A DNA stretch of 64,000 nucleotides, taken from positions 1,240,001 through 1,304,000 of the forward strand of contig NZ_CP021111.1 in the NCBI RefSeq assembly GCF_002119665.1. The letters run 5' to 3'. This stretch comes from Bordetella genomosp. 13 (GTDB lineage: Bacteria; Pseudomonadota; Gammaproteobacteria; Burkholderiales; Burkholderiaceae_B). Under the pieces are notes generated by a model that did not search any database, was not told where the DNA came from, and saw only the letters and a program-made list of their open reading frames with translations. Each line of letters starts with the position of its first letter. Within the stretch, counting starts at the first letter, position 1. Positions 54,902 to 64,000 of this stretch are shown piece by piece. The translations under genes and the position numbers were made by a program.

Positions 54902-54962
54902 CGAGCCTCCTGGGTACGGTGCGCGGTCGCGCGGGACTCGATGCCGGGCCGGACGGGCGCGG

Positions 54963-56396
54963 TCATTCGGCGGCTCCGCCGGCGGTGGCGACCCGGCCGC
55001 GCAGCGAGTTGGTGTGAGCGTGCGTGATTTCCACGTCGATCATGTGGCCGATCAGCCGCGGCGGCGCGGCGAAGTTGACGATGCGGTTGTTCTCGGTGCG
55101 GGCCATCAGCTCGGCCGCGTCGCGGCGCGACTCGCCCTCGACCAGCACGCGCTGGCGAGTGCCCACCATGCCCTGCGCGATGGCGGCGGCCTGCTGGTTG
55201 ATCAGCGCCTGCAGCCGCTGCAGGCGCTTGAGCTTCACGTCCTGCGGCGTGTCGTCGGACAGGTCGGCCGCCGGCGTGCCGGGGCGGCGCGAATAGACGA
55301 ACGAGAACGACGTGTCGAAGCCCACGTCTTCGATGAGCTTCATGGTCTTGCCGAAGTCTTCCTCGGTTTCGCCGGGGAAGCCCACGATGAAGTCGGACGA
55401 CAGCGTGAGGCCGGGCCGGGCGGCGCGCAGCTTGCGCACCACCGACTTGAATTCGAGCGCGGTGTAGCCGCGCTTCATGGCGGCCAGCACGCGGTCGCTG
55501 CCGGACTGCACAGGCAGGTGCAGGAAGGACACCAGCTTGGGCAGGCGCGCGTAGGCGTCGACCATGCGCTGGGTCATCTCCTTGGGGTGCGAGGTGGTGT
55601 AGCGGATGCGCTCGATGCCCGGGATCTCGTGCACGTACTCCAGTAGCGTGGCGAAGTCGGCGATCTCGCCGCTGTCTCCCATGGCGCCGCGATAGGCATT
55701 GACGTTCTGGCCCAGCAGCGTGACTTCCTTCACGCCCTGGTCGGCCAGGTCGGCCACCTCGACCAGCACGTCGTCGAACGGGCGCGAAACCTCTTCGCCG
55801 CGCGTATAGGGCACCACGCAGAAGCTGCAGTATTTGCTGCAGCCTTCCATGATGGAGACGAAAGCCGTGGCGCCATCGACGCGCGGCGGCGGCATGGCGT
55901 CGAACTTCTCGATCTCGGGAAAGCTGATGTCCACCTGCGAGCGGCCCTGCGCGCGGCGCTGGCGAATGAGGTCGGGCAGGCGGTGCAGGGTCTGCGGGCC
56001 GAACACCACGTCGACGTAGGGCGCGCGCTTGACGATGGCCTCGCCTTCCTGGCTGGCCACGCAGCCGCCCACGCCGATGACCAGGCGCGGGTTGAGCTTC
56101 TTGAGGTGCTGCACGCGGCCCAGGTCGGAGAACACCTTTTCCTGCGCCTTCTCGCGCACCGAACAGGTATTGAACAGGATGACGTCCGCGTCTTCGGGCG
56201 TGTCGGTGAGTTCGAGGCCCTGGTCGGCGCGCAGCACGTCGGCCATCTTGTCCGAGTCGTACTCGTTCATCTGGCAGCCGAAGGTGCGGATGTACAGCTT
56301 GCGGGGGGCGCCGTCCTGCAGGGATGCTTGCGGGGCCGCGGCGGCGGCGGGCGCGTCGGCTTGGGCCGCCGCGCGCTTGAGCGTGGTTTCTTGCAT
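54963..56396 (-). CDS. miaB: tRNA-2-methylthio-N6-dimethylallyladenosine synthase MiaB
   Basis: 477 residues. N-terminal MTTase domain with cluster cysteines in [22 protein letters not shown] and GGCVASQEG, radical-SAM site [15 protein letters not shown] near 190, and a C-terminal TRAM domain. It methylthiolates A37 of tRNAs reading UNN codons. The first 30 residues are an Ala-rich extension. First gene of the miaB-lnt operon. Confidence 0.97.
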   Translation of the reverse strand: MQETTLKRAAAQADAPAAAAAPQASLQDGAPRKLYIRTFGCQMNEYDSDKMADVLRADQGLELTDTPEDADVILFNTCSVREKAQEKVFSDLGRVQHLKKLNPRLVIGVGGCVASQEGEAIVKRAPYVDVVFGPQTLHRLPDLIRQRRAQGRSQVDISFPEIEKFDAMPPPRVDGATAFVSIMEGCSKYCSFCVVPYTRGEEVSRPFDDVLVEVADLADQGVKEVTLLGQNVNAYRGAMGDSGEIADFATLLEYVHEIPGIERIRYTTSHPKEMTQRMVDAYARLPKLVSFLHLPVQSGSDRVLAAMKRGYTALEFKSVVRKLRAARPGLTLSSDFIVGFPGETEEDFGKTMKLIEDVGFDTSFSFVYSRRPGTPAADLSDDTPQDVKLKRLQRLQALINQQAAAIAQGMVGTRQRVLVEGESRRDAAELMARTENNRIVNFAAPPRLIGHMIDVEITHAHTNSLRGRVATAGGAAE

Positions 56397-56502
56397 CGAA
56401 GTTCGCCGTGACGGGTGTAGATCCCGGGGGCGTCCAGGCTGGAGGGGAAACGGGCATTTTAGCCTGTACGGCCAGGCCTGCCGCTTCCCGCCTGCCGCCG
56501 GA

Positions 56503-57435
56503 TCAGACGATCTCGGCTTCGCCTTCCTTCTTGACCGGCTTGACCAGGTCTTCGCGCTTGACGCCCATCCACATGGCCAGCGCGGCGGCCACGAACACCG
56601 ACGAGTAGATGCCGAACCAGATGCCGATGGTGAGCGCCAGGGCGAAGTAGTGCAGAGACGGGCCGCCGAAGAACAGCATGGCCAGCACCATGATCTGCGT
56701 GGAGCCGTGGGTGATGATGGTGCGCGAGATGGTCTGCGTGATGGCGCTGTCGATGACTTCGACCACGCTCGCCTTGCGGTACTTGCGGAAGTTCTCGCGG
56801 ATCCGGTCCATGATGACCACGGACTCGTTCACCGAGTAGCCCAGCACCGCCAGCACGCCCGCCAGCACGGCCAGCGAGAACTCCCACTGGAAGAAGGCGA
56901 AGAAGCCCAGGATGATGACCACGTCGTGCAGGTTGGCGACCACGCCGGCCAGGGCGAACTTCCATTCGAAGCGCAGTCCCAGGTACACCACGATGCCCAG
57001 CACCACCACCAGCAGCGCCATCAGCCCGTTGTGCAGCAGTTCCTGGCCGACCTGCGGTCCCACGAACTCGACGCGGCGCAGCTCGACCGACGGATCGGCC
57101 GCCTTCAGCCCCTGCATCACGGTCTCGCTTTGCGTGGCCGAGGTCTGGCCCTCGGTCAGCGGCAGGCGGATCATGACGTCGCGCGAGGTGCCGAAGTTGG
57201 CCACCTGGAAGTCGCTGTAGCCCAGCTTGGAAACGGCGGTGCGCACGCTGTCCAGCTGCACGGTCTGCGCATACGTGACTTCCATGACCGTGCCGCCGGT
57301 GAACTCGATGGACAGGTGAAAGCCGCGCGTGACGATGAAGAACACCGCCGCCAGGAACGTGACCAGGCTGATGATGTTCAGCACCAGCGCGTTGCGCATG
57401 AACGGGATGGTGCGGTGAATCCGGAAGAATTCCAT
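56503..57435 (-). CDS. secF: Protein translocase subunit SecF
   Basis: 310 residues, six membrane segments. FTGGTVMEV and the C-terminal motifs [18 protein letters not shown] and [17 protein letters not shown], with the periplasmic P1 domain between the first two spans. With SecD it uses the proton gradient to pull exported proteins. It starts 14 bp after secD. Confidence 0.97.
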   Translation of the reverse strand: MEFFRIHRTIPFMRNALVLNIISLVTFLAAVFFIVTRGFHLSIEFTGGTVMEVTYAQTVQLDSVRTAVSKLGYSDFQVANFGTSRDVMIRLPLTEGQTSATQSETVMQGLKAADPSVELRRVEFVGPQVGQELLHNGLMALLVVVLGIVVYLGLRFEWKFALAGVVANLHDVVIILGFFAFFQWEFSLAVLAGVLAVLGYSVNESVVIMDRIRENFRKYRKASVVEVIDSAITQTISRTIITHGSTQIMVLAMLFFGGPSLHYFALALTIGIWFGIYSSVFVAAALAMWMGVKREDLVKPVKKEGEAEIV

Positions 57436-57449
57436 GTCTAGGTCCTACC

Positions 57450-59402
57450 TCACTTGACGGCCGGCGCGTTGCCGCCGGCGTCTTTCTTGACTGCACCCTT
57501 GCCCGAGCCGTTTCCAGCGGTTTTTTCCGTATTCGGCCGCCATACGGTGCCGATCGAGATGCTGGTCAGCTTGCGCTTGCGGCCATACCAGAGGTTGGCC
57601 AGGGCGCGCACGCCCACCACCGACGAGAACATCGAGGTGAGAATGCCCAGGCAGTGCACTACCGCGAAGCCGCGGATCGGGCCCGACCCGAAGGCCAGCA
57701 GCGCCAGGCCGACGATGAGCGTGGTGAGGTTCGAGTCGAGAATCGTGCCCCAGGCGCGTTCGAAGCCGTGGTGGATGGCCTGTTGCGGAGTGGCCCCGCT
57801 GCGCAGTTCCTCGCGGATGCGCTCGTTGATCAGCACGTTCGAGTCGATGGCCATGCCCAGGGTGAGCGCGATGGCCGCGATGCCGGGCAGCGTCAGCGTG
57901 GCCTGCAGCATGGACAGCAGCGCCAGCAGGAACAACACGTTCATCGTCAGGCCGATGGCCGAGAACACCCCGAACAGGTGGTAGTAGACGATGATGAACA
58001 CCGCGATGGCCAGGAAGCCGTACAGCGTGGAGTCGAAGCCCTTGGCGATGTTGTCGGCGCCCAGGCTGGGGCCGATGGTGCGTTCCTCGATGATCGACAT
58101 GGGCGCGGCCAGCGAGCCGGCGCGCAGCAGCAGCGCGGTGTCGGCGGCTTCCTCGGCGGTCATGCTGCCCGAGATCTGCACCTGGCCGCCGCCGATTTCG
58201 CTGCGGATGACGGGCGCGGTGACCACTTCCCCCTTGCCGTTCTCGAACAGCAGGATGGCCATGCGCTTGCCGATGTTGTCGCGCGTGACGTCGCGGAAGA
58301 TGCGCGCGCCCTTGCTGTCCAGCGTGAGGTGCACGGCGGCCTGCTGGGTCTGCTGGTCGCGGCCCGGCTGGGCGTCCTGCAGGTTCTCGCCGGTCAGCAC
58401 GACCTGGCGGCGCACCAGCACGGGCGAGCCGTCGCGGTCGGTGTAGCGTTCCAGGCCGAAGGGCACGGTGCCGCCCGCGAGCGCGCTCATCGCGGCGGGC
58501 GAGTCGTCGACCATGCGGATCTCGAGCGTGGCGGTGCGGCCCAGCAGTTCCTTGGCCTTGGCCACGTCCTGCACGCCGGGCAGCTGCACGATGATGCGGT
58601 CGGCGCCCTGCTGCTGGATGACCGGTTCGGCCACGCCGAGTTCGTTGATGCGGTTGTGCAGGGTGTTGATGTTCTGCTTGAGCGCGTTGTCCTGCACGCG
58701 GGTGATGGCGGCGGGGCTGAGCTGCCCCACCAGCTGCGGACGCCCGCCCTCGTCGGCGTTGGCAAGGGTCAGTTCGGTGAGGCGGCCGCGCAGCGCATCC
58801 AGCGCGCGGCCGCGATCGTCTTCATTGGCGAAGTTGGCCACCACCGACATGCCCGATCGTTCGACGCCCGCGACGTTGACCTTCTGGTCGCGCAGCACGC
58901 TGCGCACTTCGGTCGCCAGTGAGTCGTAGCGGGCCGTCAGGGCGCCCTGCATGTCGACCTGCAGCAGGAAGTGCACGCCGCCGCGCAGGTCCAGGCCCAG
59001 GTACATGGGCCGCGGCTCGAACCAGCCCAGCGCGCGCATCCAGGTGGGCGAGGCGGGCAGCAGGTTCAGCGCGACGGTGTAGCGCGGATCGGCGGGGTCG
59101 GTGTTCAGCGCGCGATCCAGCACGTCGCGGGCGTGCAGCTGCACGTCGGTCGACGGAAAACGCGCGCGGATGGTGCCCAGCGTGCCGTTCAGTTCGTAAT
59201 AGACGCTGGTGGACTCGATCTTGGCATCGGCCAGGATCTGGTTGATCTGTTCCAGCATGGCCGGTTCGACCTTGACGGTCGCCTTGGCGCTGGATACCTG
59301 CACGGCGGGAGACTCGCCGTAGAAGTTGGGCAGCGTATAGAGCAGGCCGATCACGACCGCAACCAGGACCGTGATGTATTTCCAGAGGGGATAGCGGTTC
59401 AT
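57450..59402 (-). CDS. secD: Protein translocase subunit SecD
   Basis: 650 residues. First membrane span at about 5-22, a large periplasmic region, GLDLRGGVHFLLQVD (conserved SecD motif), then five spans from about 460 with LPGIAAIALTLGMAIDSNVLINERIRE, quoted in part. The last 25 residues are a Gly/Lys-rich tail. A hairpin separates it from yajC. Confidence 0.97.
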   Translation of the reverse strand: MNRYPLWKYITVLVAVVIGLLYTLPNFYGESPAVQVSSAKATVKVEPAMLEQINQILADAKIESTSVYYELNGTLGTIRARFPSTDVQLHARDVLDRALNTDPADPRYTVALNLLPASPTWMRALGWFEPRPMYLGLDLRGGVHFLLQVDMQGALTARYDSLATEVRSVLRDQKVNVAGVERSGMSVVANFANEDDRGRALDALRGRLTELTLANADEGGRPQLVGQLSPAAITRVQDNALKQNINTLHNRINELGVAEPVIQQQGADRIIVQLPGVQDVAKAKELLGRTATLEIRMVDDSPAAMSALAGGTVPFGLERYTDRDGSPVLVRRQVVLTGENLQDAQPGRDQQTQQAAVHLTLDSKGARIFRDVTRDNIGKRMAILLFENGKGEVVTAPVIRSEIGGGQVQISGSMTAEEAADTALLLRAGSLAAPMSIIEERTIGPSLGADNIAKGFDSTLYGFLAIAVFIIVYYHLFGVFSAIGLTMNVLFLLALLSMLQATLTLPGIAAIALTLGMAIDSNVLINERIREELRSGATPQQAIHHGFERAWGTILDSNLTTLIVGLALLAFGSGPIRGFAVVHCLGILTSMFSSVVGVRALANLWYGRKRKLTSISIGTVWRPNTEKTAGNGSGKGAVKKDAGGNAPAVK

Positions 59403-59432
59403 TGCCGGCGATTCGAGCGTGATGAAGACGAA

Positions 59433-59452
59433 AGGCCCCGCATGCGGGGCCT
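59433..59452 (-). terminator. GC-rich palindrome between yajC and secD
   Basis: AGGCCCCGCATGCGGGGCCT, a perfect 20-bp palindrome in the 60-bp yajC-secD gap, followed on the minus strand by TTTCGTC. It may act as a partial terminator that lowers secDF relative to yajC. Confidence 0.5.
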
Positions 59453-59462
59453 GATGTGATGC

Positions 59463-59807
59463 TTAGAGGGCCTTGATGGTTCCCTTGGGCAGCACGGTCG
59501 TCACCGAGGTCTTCTGCATGATGACTTCGACGGGCTTGTCGGCCAGTTCGCCGACTTCGACGGTGACGTAGCTGTCGGTCACCTTGGACACCCTGCCCAG
59601 CATGCCGCCGGCGGTGACGACTTCGTCGCCCTTGGCCAGCGCGGCCACCATGTTGCGATGTTCCTTCTGGCGCTTCATCTGCGGACGGATCATCAGGAAA
59701 TAGAGGATCACGAACATCAGCACGATGGGCAGCATACCCATCAGCGCGTTGCCTTCCGGAGCGGCGGCCTGGGCCAGGACGAGGCCGGCGGTGTCGATTG
59801 CGGACAT
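59463..59807 (-). CDS. yajC: Preprotein translocase subunit YajC
   Basis: 114 residues from ATG 59807 with AGGAGTACACC upstream; a start five codons earlier would destroy that site. One membrane segment (about 24-42, LPIVLMFVILYFLMIRPQ) then KRQKEHRNMVAALAKGDEVVT, a YajC hallmark given in part. It binds SecDF. Confidence 0.95.
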   Translation of the reverse strand: MSAIDTAGLVLAQAAAPEGNALMGMLPIVLMFVILYFLMIRPQMKRQKEHRNMVAALAKGDEVVTAGGMLGRVSKVTDSYVTVEVGELADKPVEVIMQKTSVTTVLPKGTIKAL

Positions 59808-60032
59808 GGTGTACTCCTGCAAAATCAGTTTGTTTTGAATGGCGTGGTGATGGATCTGCGGCTATGGTCGATTGATCTACCGGCCGGTCCCGGAAGTTTC
59901 CCCGGGGTCCGTTCCACATTTTTGGCGCCCTGTTCCCGCGCGAGCCATTGAACAGGGCAAGCCGGCTATTGTAGCGAGGTTGCCCCGCCGGCGCGCGGCA
60001 TCGCCGACGCCGGGGGGTGGGACCATGCTGCG

Positions 60033-60060
60033 TATAATGACTGCGCATGCTGAATGCGCA
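60033..60060 (+). promoter_or_regulatory. Promoter/operator of ccdAB
   Basis: TATAAT at 60033-60038 is a perfect -10 box (no good -35 seen), followed by the perfect inverted repeat TGCGCAT-GCTGA-ATGCGCA (60042-60060) just at the predicted transcription start. The palindrome is a likely CcdA or CcdA/CcdB binding site. The rest of the 59.8-60.1 kb gap is the yajC upstream region. Confidence 0.55.
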
Positions 60061-60098
60061 TGCCACGCCACAAACCACCCTACGGACGCAGCCGCCAC

Positions 60099-60344
60099 AT
60101 GATCGACGCCCCGGCCAAGGCCGCCCCCAAGCGTGCCACCAATATTTCGCTGTCCGTGGATGTATACGAGGATGCGAAGGCGCTCGGCATCAATTTATCG
60201 CAGACCTGCGATCAGTTGCTGCGCGAGTTGATTCGCAAACAGAAGGCGCAACGCTGGGCCCAGGAAAACGCCGAGTTCATCGACGCTTACAACCGCTTGT
60301 CCGAAAGCGAGGGCCTGCCTCTCGACCAGTGGCGCAGCTTCTGA
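60099..60344 (+). CDS. ccdA: CcdA-type antitoxin
   Basis: 81 residues from ATG 60099; earlier ATGs lie inside or at the operator. N-terminal ribbon-helix-helix (TNISLSVDVYEDAKALGINLS) binds DNA; the C-terminal ENAEFIDAYNRLSESEGLPL binds the toxin, ending WRSF as in CcdA. Lower GC than the neighbours. The toxin gene starts 5 bp later. Confidence 0.92.
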   Translation: MIDAPAKAAPKRATNISLSVDVYEDAKALGINLSQTCDQLLRELIRKQKAQRWAQENAEFIDAYNRLSESEGLPLDQWRSF

Positions 60345-60349
60345 CCGCC

Positions 60350-60667
60350 ATGGCGCGCTTCGACGTCTACCGCAATCCGGGCGCGCATGCCGCCACCACG
60401 CCTTTCCTGCTCGACGTGCAAAGTGAGCACCTGGCGCCGTTGAATACCCGCGTCGTGGTTCCGCTGCGCCTGCTCGACCGCTTCCCGGACCTGCGCATGC
60501 CGCAAGACCTGATGCCGGTCTTCGACATCGATGGCCAGCAGTGCTTCCTGGATACGCCAAAGCTGGCCGCGGTGCCTTGGCGCGAGCTCGGCGCTCCGGT
60601 CGACTCGTTGAAAGCCGAGCATGACCGCATCGTCGGCGCTCTGGATCGCTTGTTCGGATCTTTCTGA
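60350..60667 (+). CDS. ccdB: CcdB-type gyrase-inhibiting toxin
   Basis: 105 residues. MARFDVYRNP, PFLLDVQSEHL, LNTRVVVPL and LIG-type end AEHDRIVGALDRLFGSF follow the CcdB pattern; F-plasmid CcdB also ends in GI-type residues needed for gyrase poisoning, here GSF, so toxicity may be reduced. It sits between yajC and tgt, which are on the opposite strand. Confidence 0.9.
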   Translation: MARFDVYRNPGAHAATTPFLLDVQSEHLAPLNTRVVVPLRLLDRFPDLRMPQDLMPVFDIDGQQCFLDTPKLAAVPWRELGAPVDSLKAEHDRIVGALDRLFGSF

Positions 60668-60751
60668 GACCGGAACCCGCCCCGCGCGAGACGCCGGGAC
60701 CCGCGCGCAAGGGCGCCCGGGTCAATCCGGGTCACGGAACCGGAGCCGCCG

Positions 60752-62958
<2,207 letters not shown>

Positions 62959-63053
62959 GCGGGAAACAACCCGCTATTGTATGTCGGGCGGCGGACGCAC
63001 CGCCCGACATACGGCGGGCGCGGCGACCCGCCGCCGTGCGGCGTGCCGCCCTG

Positions 63054-63938
63054 TCAGGTCCCGACCGGCCCGAAGCCGAACAGCGCGGCCGGGTTGTCCA
63101 CCAGGACGCGCCGGCGCGTATCCGCATCGGGCGCATAGCGGTAGAACAGCTCCAGCAGGTCGCCGTCGTTGGGCGGCCGCCTGGTCGAAACCGGGTGCGG
63201 CCAGTCGGTGGACCACACCACCCGATCCGGCGCGGCCTGGATGTACGCCTGCGCCAGCGGCACCGCGTCGTCCCACGGTGCGCCCTGGCGCGACAGCTTG
63301 TGGCCGTTGGACAGCATCAGCCAGAAGTTGCCGCGGCCCAGCAGCTCGATCACCTTGCGCACCGTCGGTCCGTCCAGTCCTTCGGACAGATCGGGACGGC
63401 CCATGTGGTCGATCAGCACGGGGATGTCGAGGTCCTCGTACAGGGCCACCGCGTCCAGGATGCCTTCGTTGCCCGGCTGGATCTTCATGTACCAGCCCAG
63501 CTCGCGCAGGCGCGCCGCCGAATTGGCCAGGGCCTCGGGGGTGGGCATCATGTTCAGGCTGCGCAGGAAGTTGAAGCGCGCGCCACGCACGCCGGCGTCG
63601 TGCAGGCGCTGCAGCTCGGCTTCCGAGGCCGTGTCCAGCGTCTTGCCGATGGTGCAGCCGCGATAGCCCGGGCCGGCCAGCGCCAGCGCGTCCAGCATTG
63701 CGCTGTTGTCGGTGCCATAGGTGGTGGGCTGCACGATCACGCCTCGCGTGATGCCCAGCGTGCGATGCATGCGCATCGCCTCCTCGAAGGTGGCGTGCGG
63801 CATTTCGTACCCGGCGTCCGGGCGCACAGGATAGCGCTCGCGCGGGCCGAACACGTGGAACTGCGCGTCGCACGCGCCGGGCGGCGGCGGCTCGGCGGGC
63901 GCGCGCGGGTTCGGGTCGAACGGGAAGTACTGTGTCAT
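63054..63938 (-). CDS. Amidohydrolase-family protein (COG3618-like)
   Basis: 294 residues, TIM-barrel amidohydrolase similar to 2-pyrone-4,6-dicarboxylate lactonase. The N-terminal motif reads CDAQFHVFGP where relatives have DxHxH, so the first metal-site His is Gln; later landmarks are IQPTTYG-type VIVQPTTYGTDN, VLIDHMGRPD and VVWSTDWPHP. Some members need no metal. Substrate unknown; probably a lactone or cyclic carboxylate. A gene with overlapping transcription ends 10 bp upstream. Confidence 0.87.
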   Translation of the reverse strand: MTQYFPFDPNPRAPAEPPPPGACDAQFHVFGPRERYPVRPDAGYEMPHATFEEAMRMHRTLGITRGVIVQPTTYGTDNSAMLDALALAGPGYRGCTIGKTLDTASEAELQRLHDAGVRGARFNFLRSLNMMPTPEALANSAARLRELGWYMKIQPGNEGILDAVALYEDLDIPVLIDHMGRPDLSEGLDGPTVRKVIELLGRGNFWLMLSNGHKLSRQGAPWDDAVPLAQAYIQAAPDRVVWSTDWPHPVSTRRPPNDGDLLELFYRYAPDADTRRRVLVDNPAALFGFGPVGT

Positions 63939-63948
63939 GGAACCGTCC

Positions 63949-64000
63949 TCATGTTTGCGCGCCGTCGCCCAGCACCGCCATGAAATCGGCCTGGATCAGC
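63949..64000 (-). CDS. C-terminal end of an unidentified protein (cut by window edge)
   Basis: The last 16 codons (LIQADFMAVLGDGAQT then TGA) of a minus-strand gene that runs beyond the window. It is too short to identify. It ends 10 bp before the amidohydrolase start, so the two are probably co-transcribed. Confidence 0.5.
   Translation of the reverse strand, partial: LIQADFMAVLGDGAQT

Overview
The window is about 64 kb of very GC-rich DNA with dense, mostly operonic genes. The content points to a betaproteobacterium of the Burkholderiales, most like the Bordetella-Achromobacter group (Alcaligenaceae). Evidence: a Bug-family tricarboxylate-binding protein, NAD-linked soluble formate dehydrogenase (fdsGBACD), urea carboxylase/allophanate hydrolase in place of urease, and the conserved betaproteobacterial order miaB-phoH-ybeY-corC-lnt. 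This assignment is inferred from gene families, not from a database search. No insertion sequence, prophage, rRNA or CRISPR array was seen.

Left part (1-8.6 kb): the 3' part of a large protein with a degenerate Fic motif, an MscS channel, a HI1419/HI1420-type toxin-antitoxin pair, a tartrate/D-malate dehydrogenase with a Bug binding protein, and a lipoprotein gamma-glutamyltransferase.

Urea block (8.8-21.2 kb): urtABCDE (urea ABC importer) on the minus strand diverges from allophanate hydrolase, urea carboxylase and a GntR/FCD regulator on the plus strand. The 439-bp control region holds two divergent sigma-54 promoter matches, NtrC-like half-sites between them, and two CTTGTATACAAG-like palindromes near the hydrolase promoter. 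Together these suggest a nitrogen-limitation-controlled route that imports urea and splits it to ammonia and CO2 with ATP and biotin rather than with urease. This is the most interesting system in the window.

Middle (21.2-28 kb): a secreted-repeat protein, an ECF sigma factor and an anti-sigma factor behind an ECF-type promoter; an SDR enzyme lacking the usual YxxxK; a RhtA-like exporter; a split chromate transporter; a Phd-PIN toxin-antitoxin pair; and a methyltransferase.

Formate and molybdenum cofactor block (28.1-40.2 kb): fdsGBACD, a divergent ModE/LysR-like regulator with palindromes in the shared intergenic region, then moaA facing moaC-moaD-moaE-moaB-moeA. The cofactor genes sit next to the molybdoenzyme that needs them. 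A 617-bp gap in this block carries a degenerate 23-27-bp tandem repeat.

Right part (40.3-64 kb): a Tat-exported dienelactone-hydrolase-like enzyme, peroxiredoxin, MFS transporter, GT90 glycosyltransferase, EamA transporter with bioB, a 5'-nucleotidase lipoprotein, a tRNA Ala-Glu-Asp operon with its own promoter and terminator, an aldo/keto reductase, lnt-corC-ybeY-phoH-miaB, secF-secD-yajC, then ccdAB interrupting what is usually one queA-tgt-yajC-secDF block, tgt-queA, an amidohydrolase, and the tail of one more gene.
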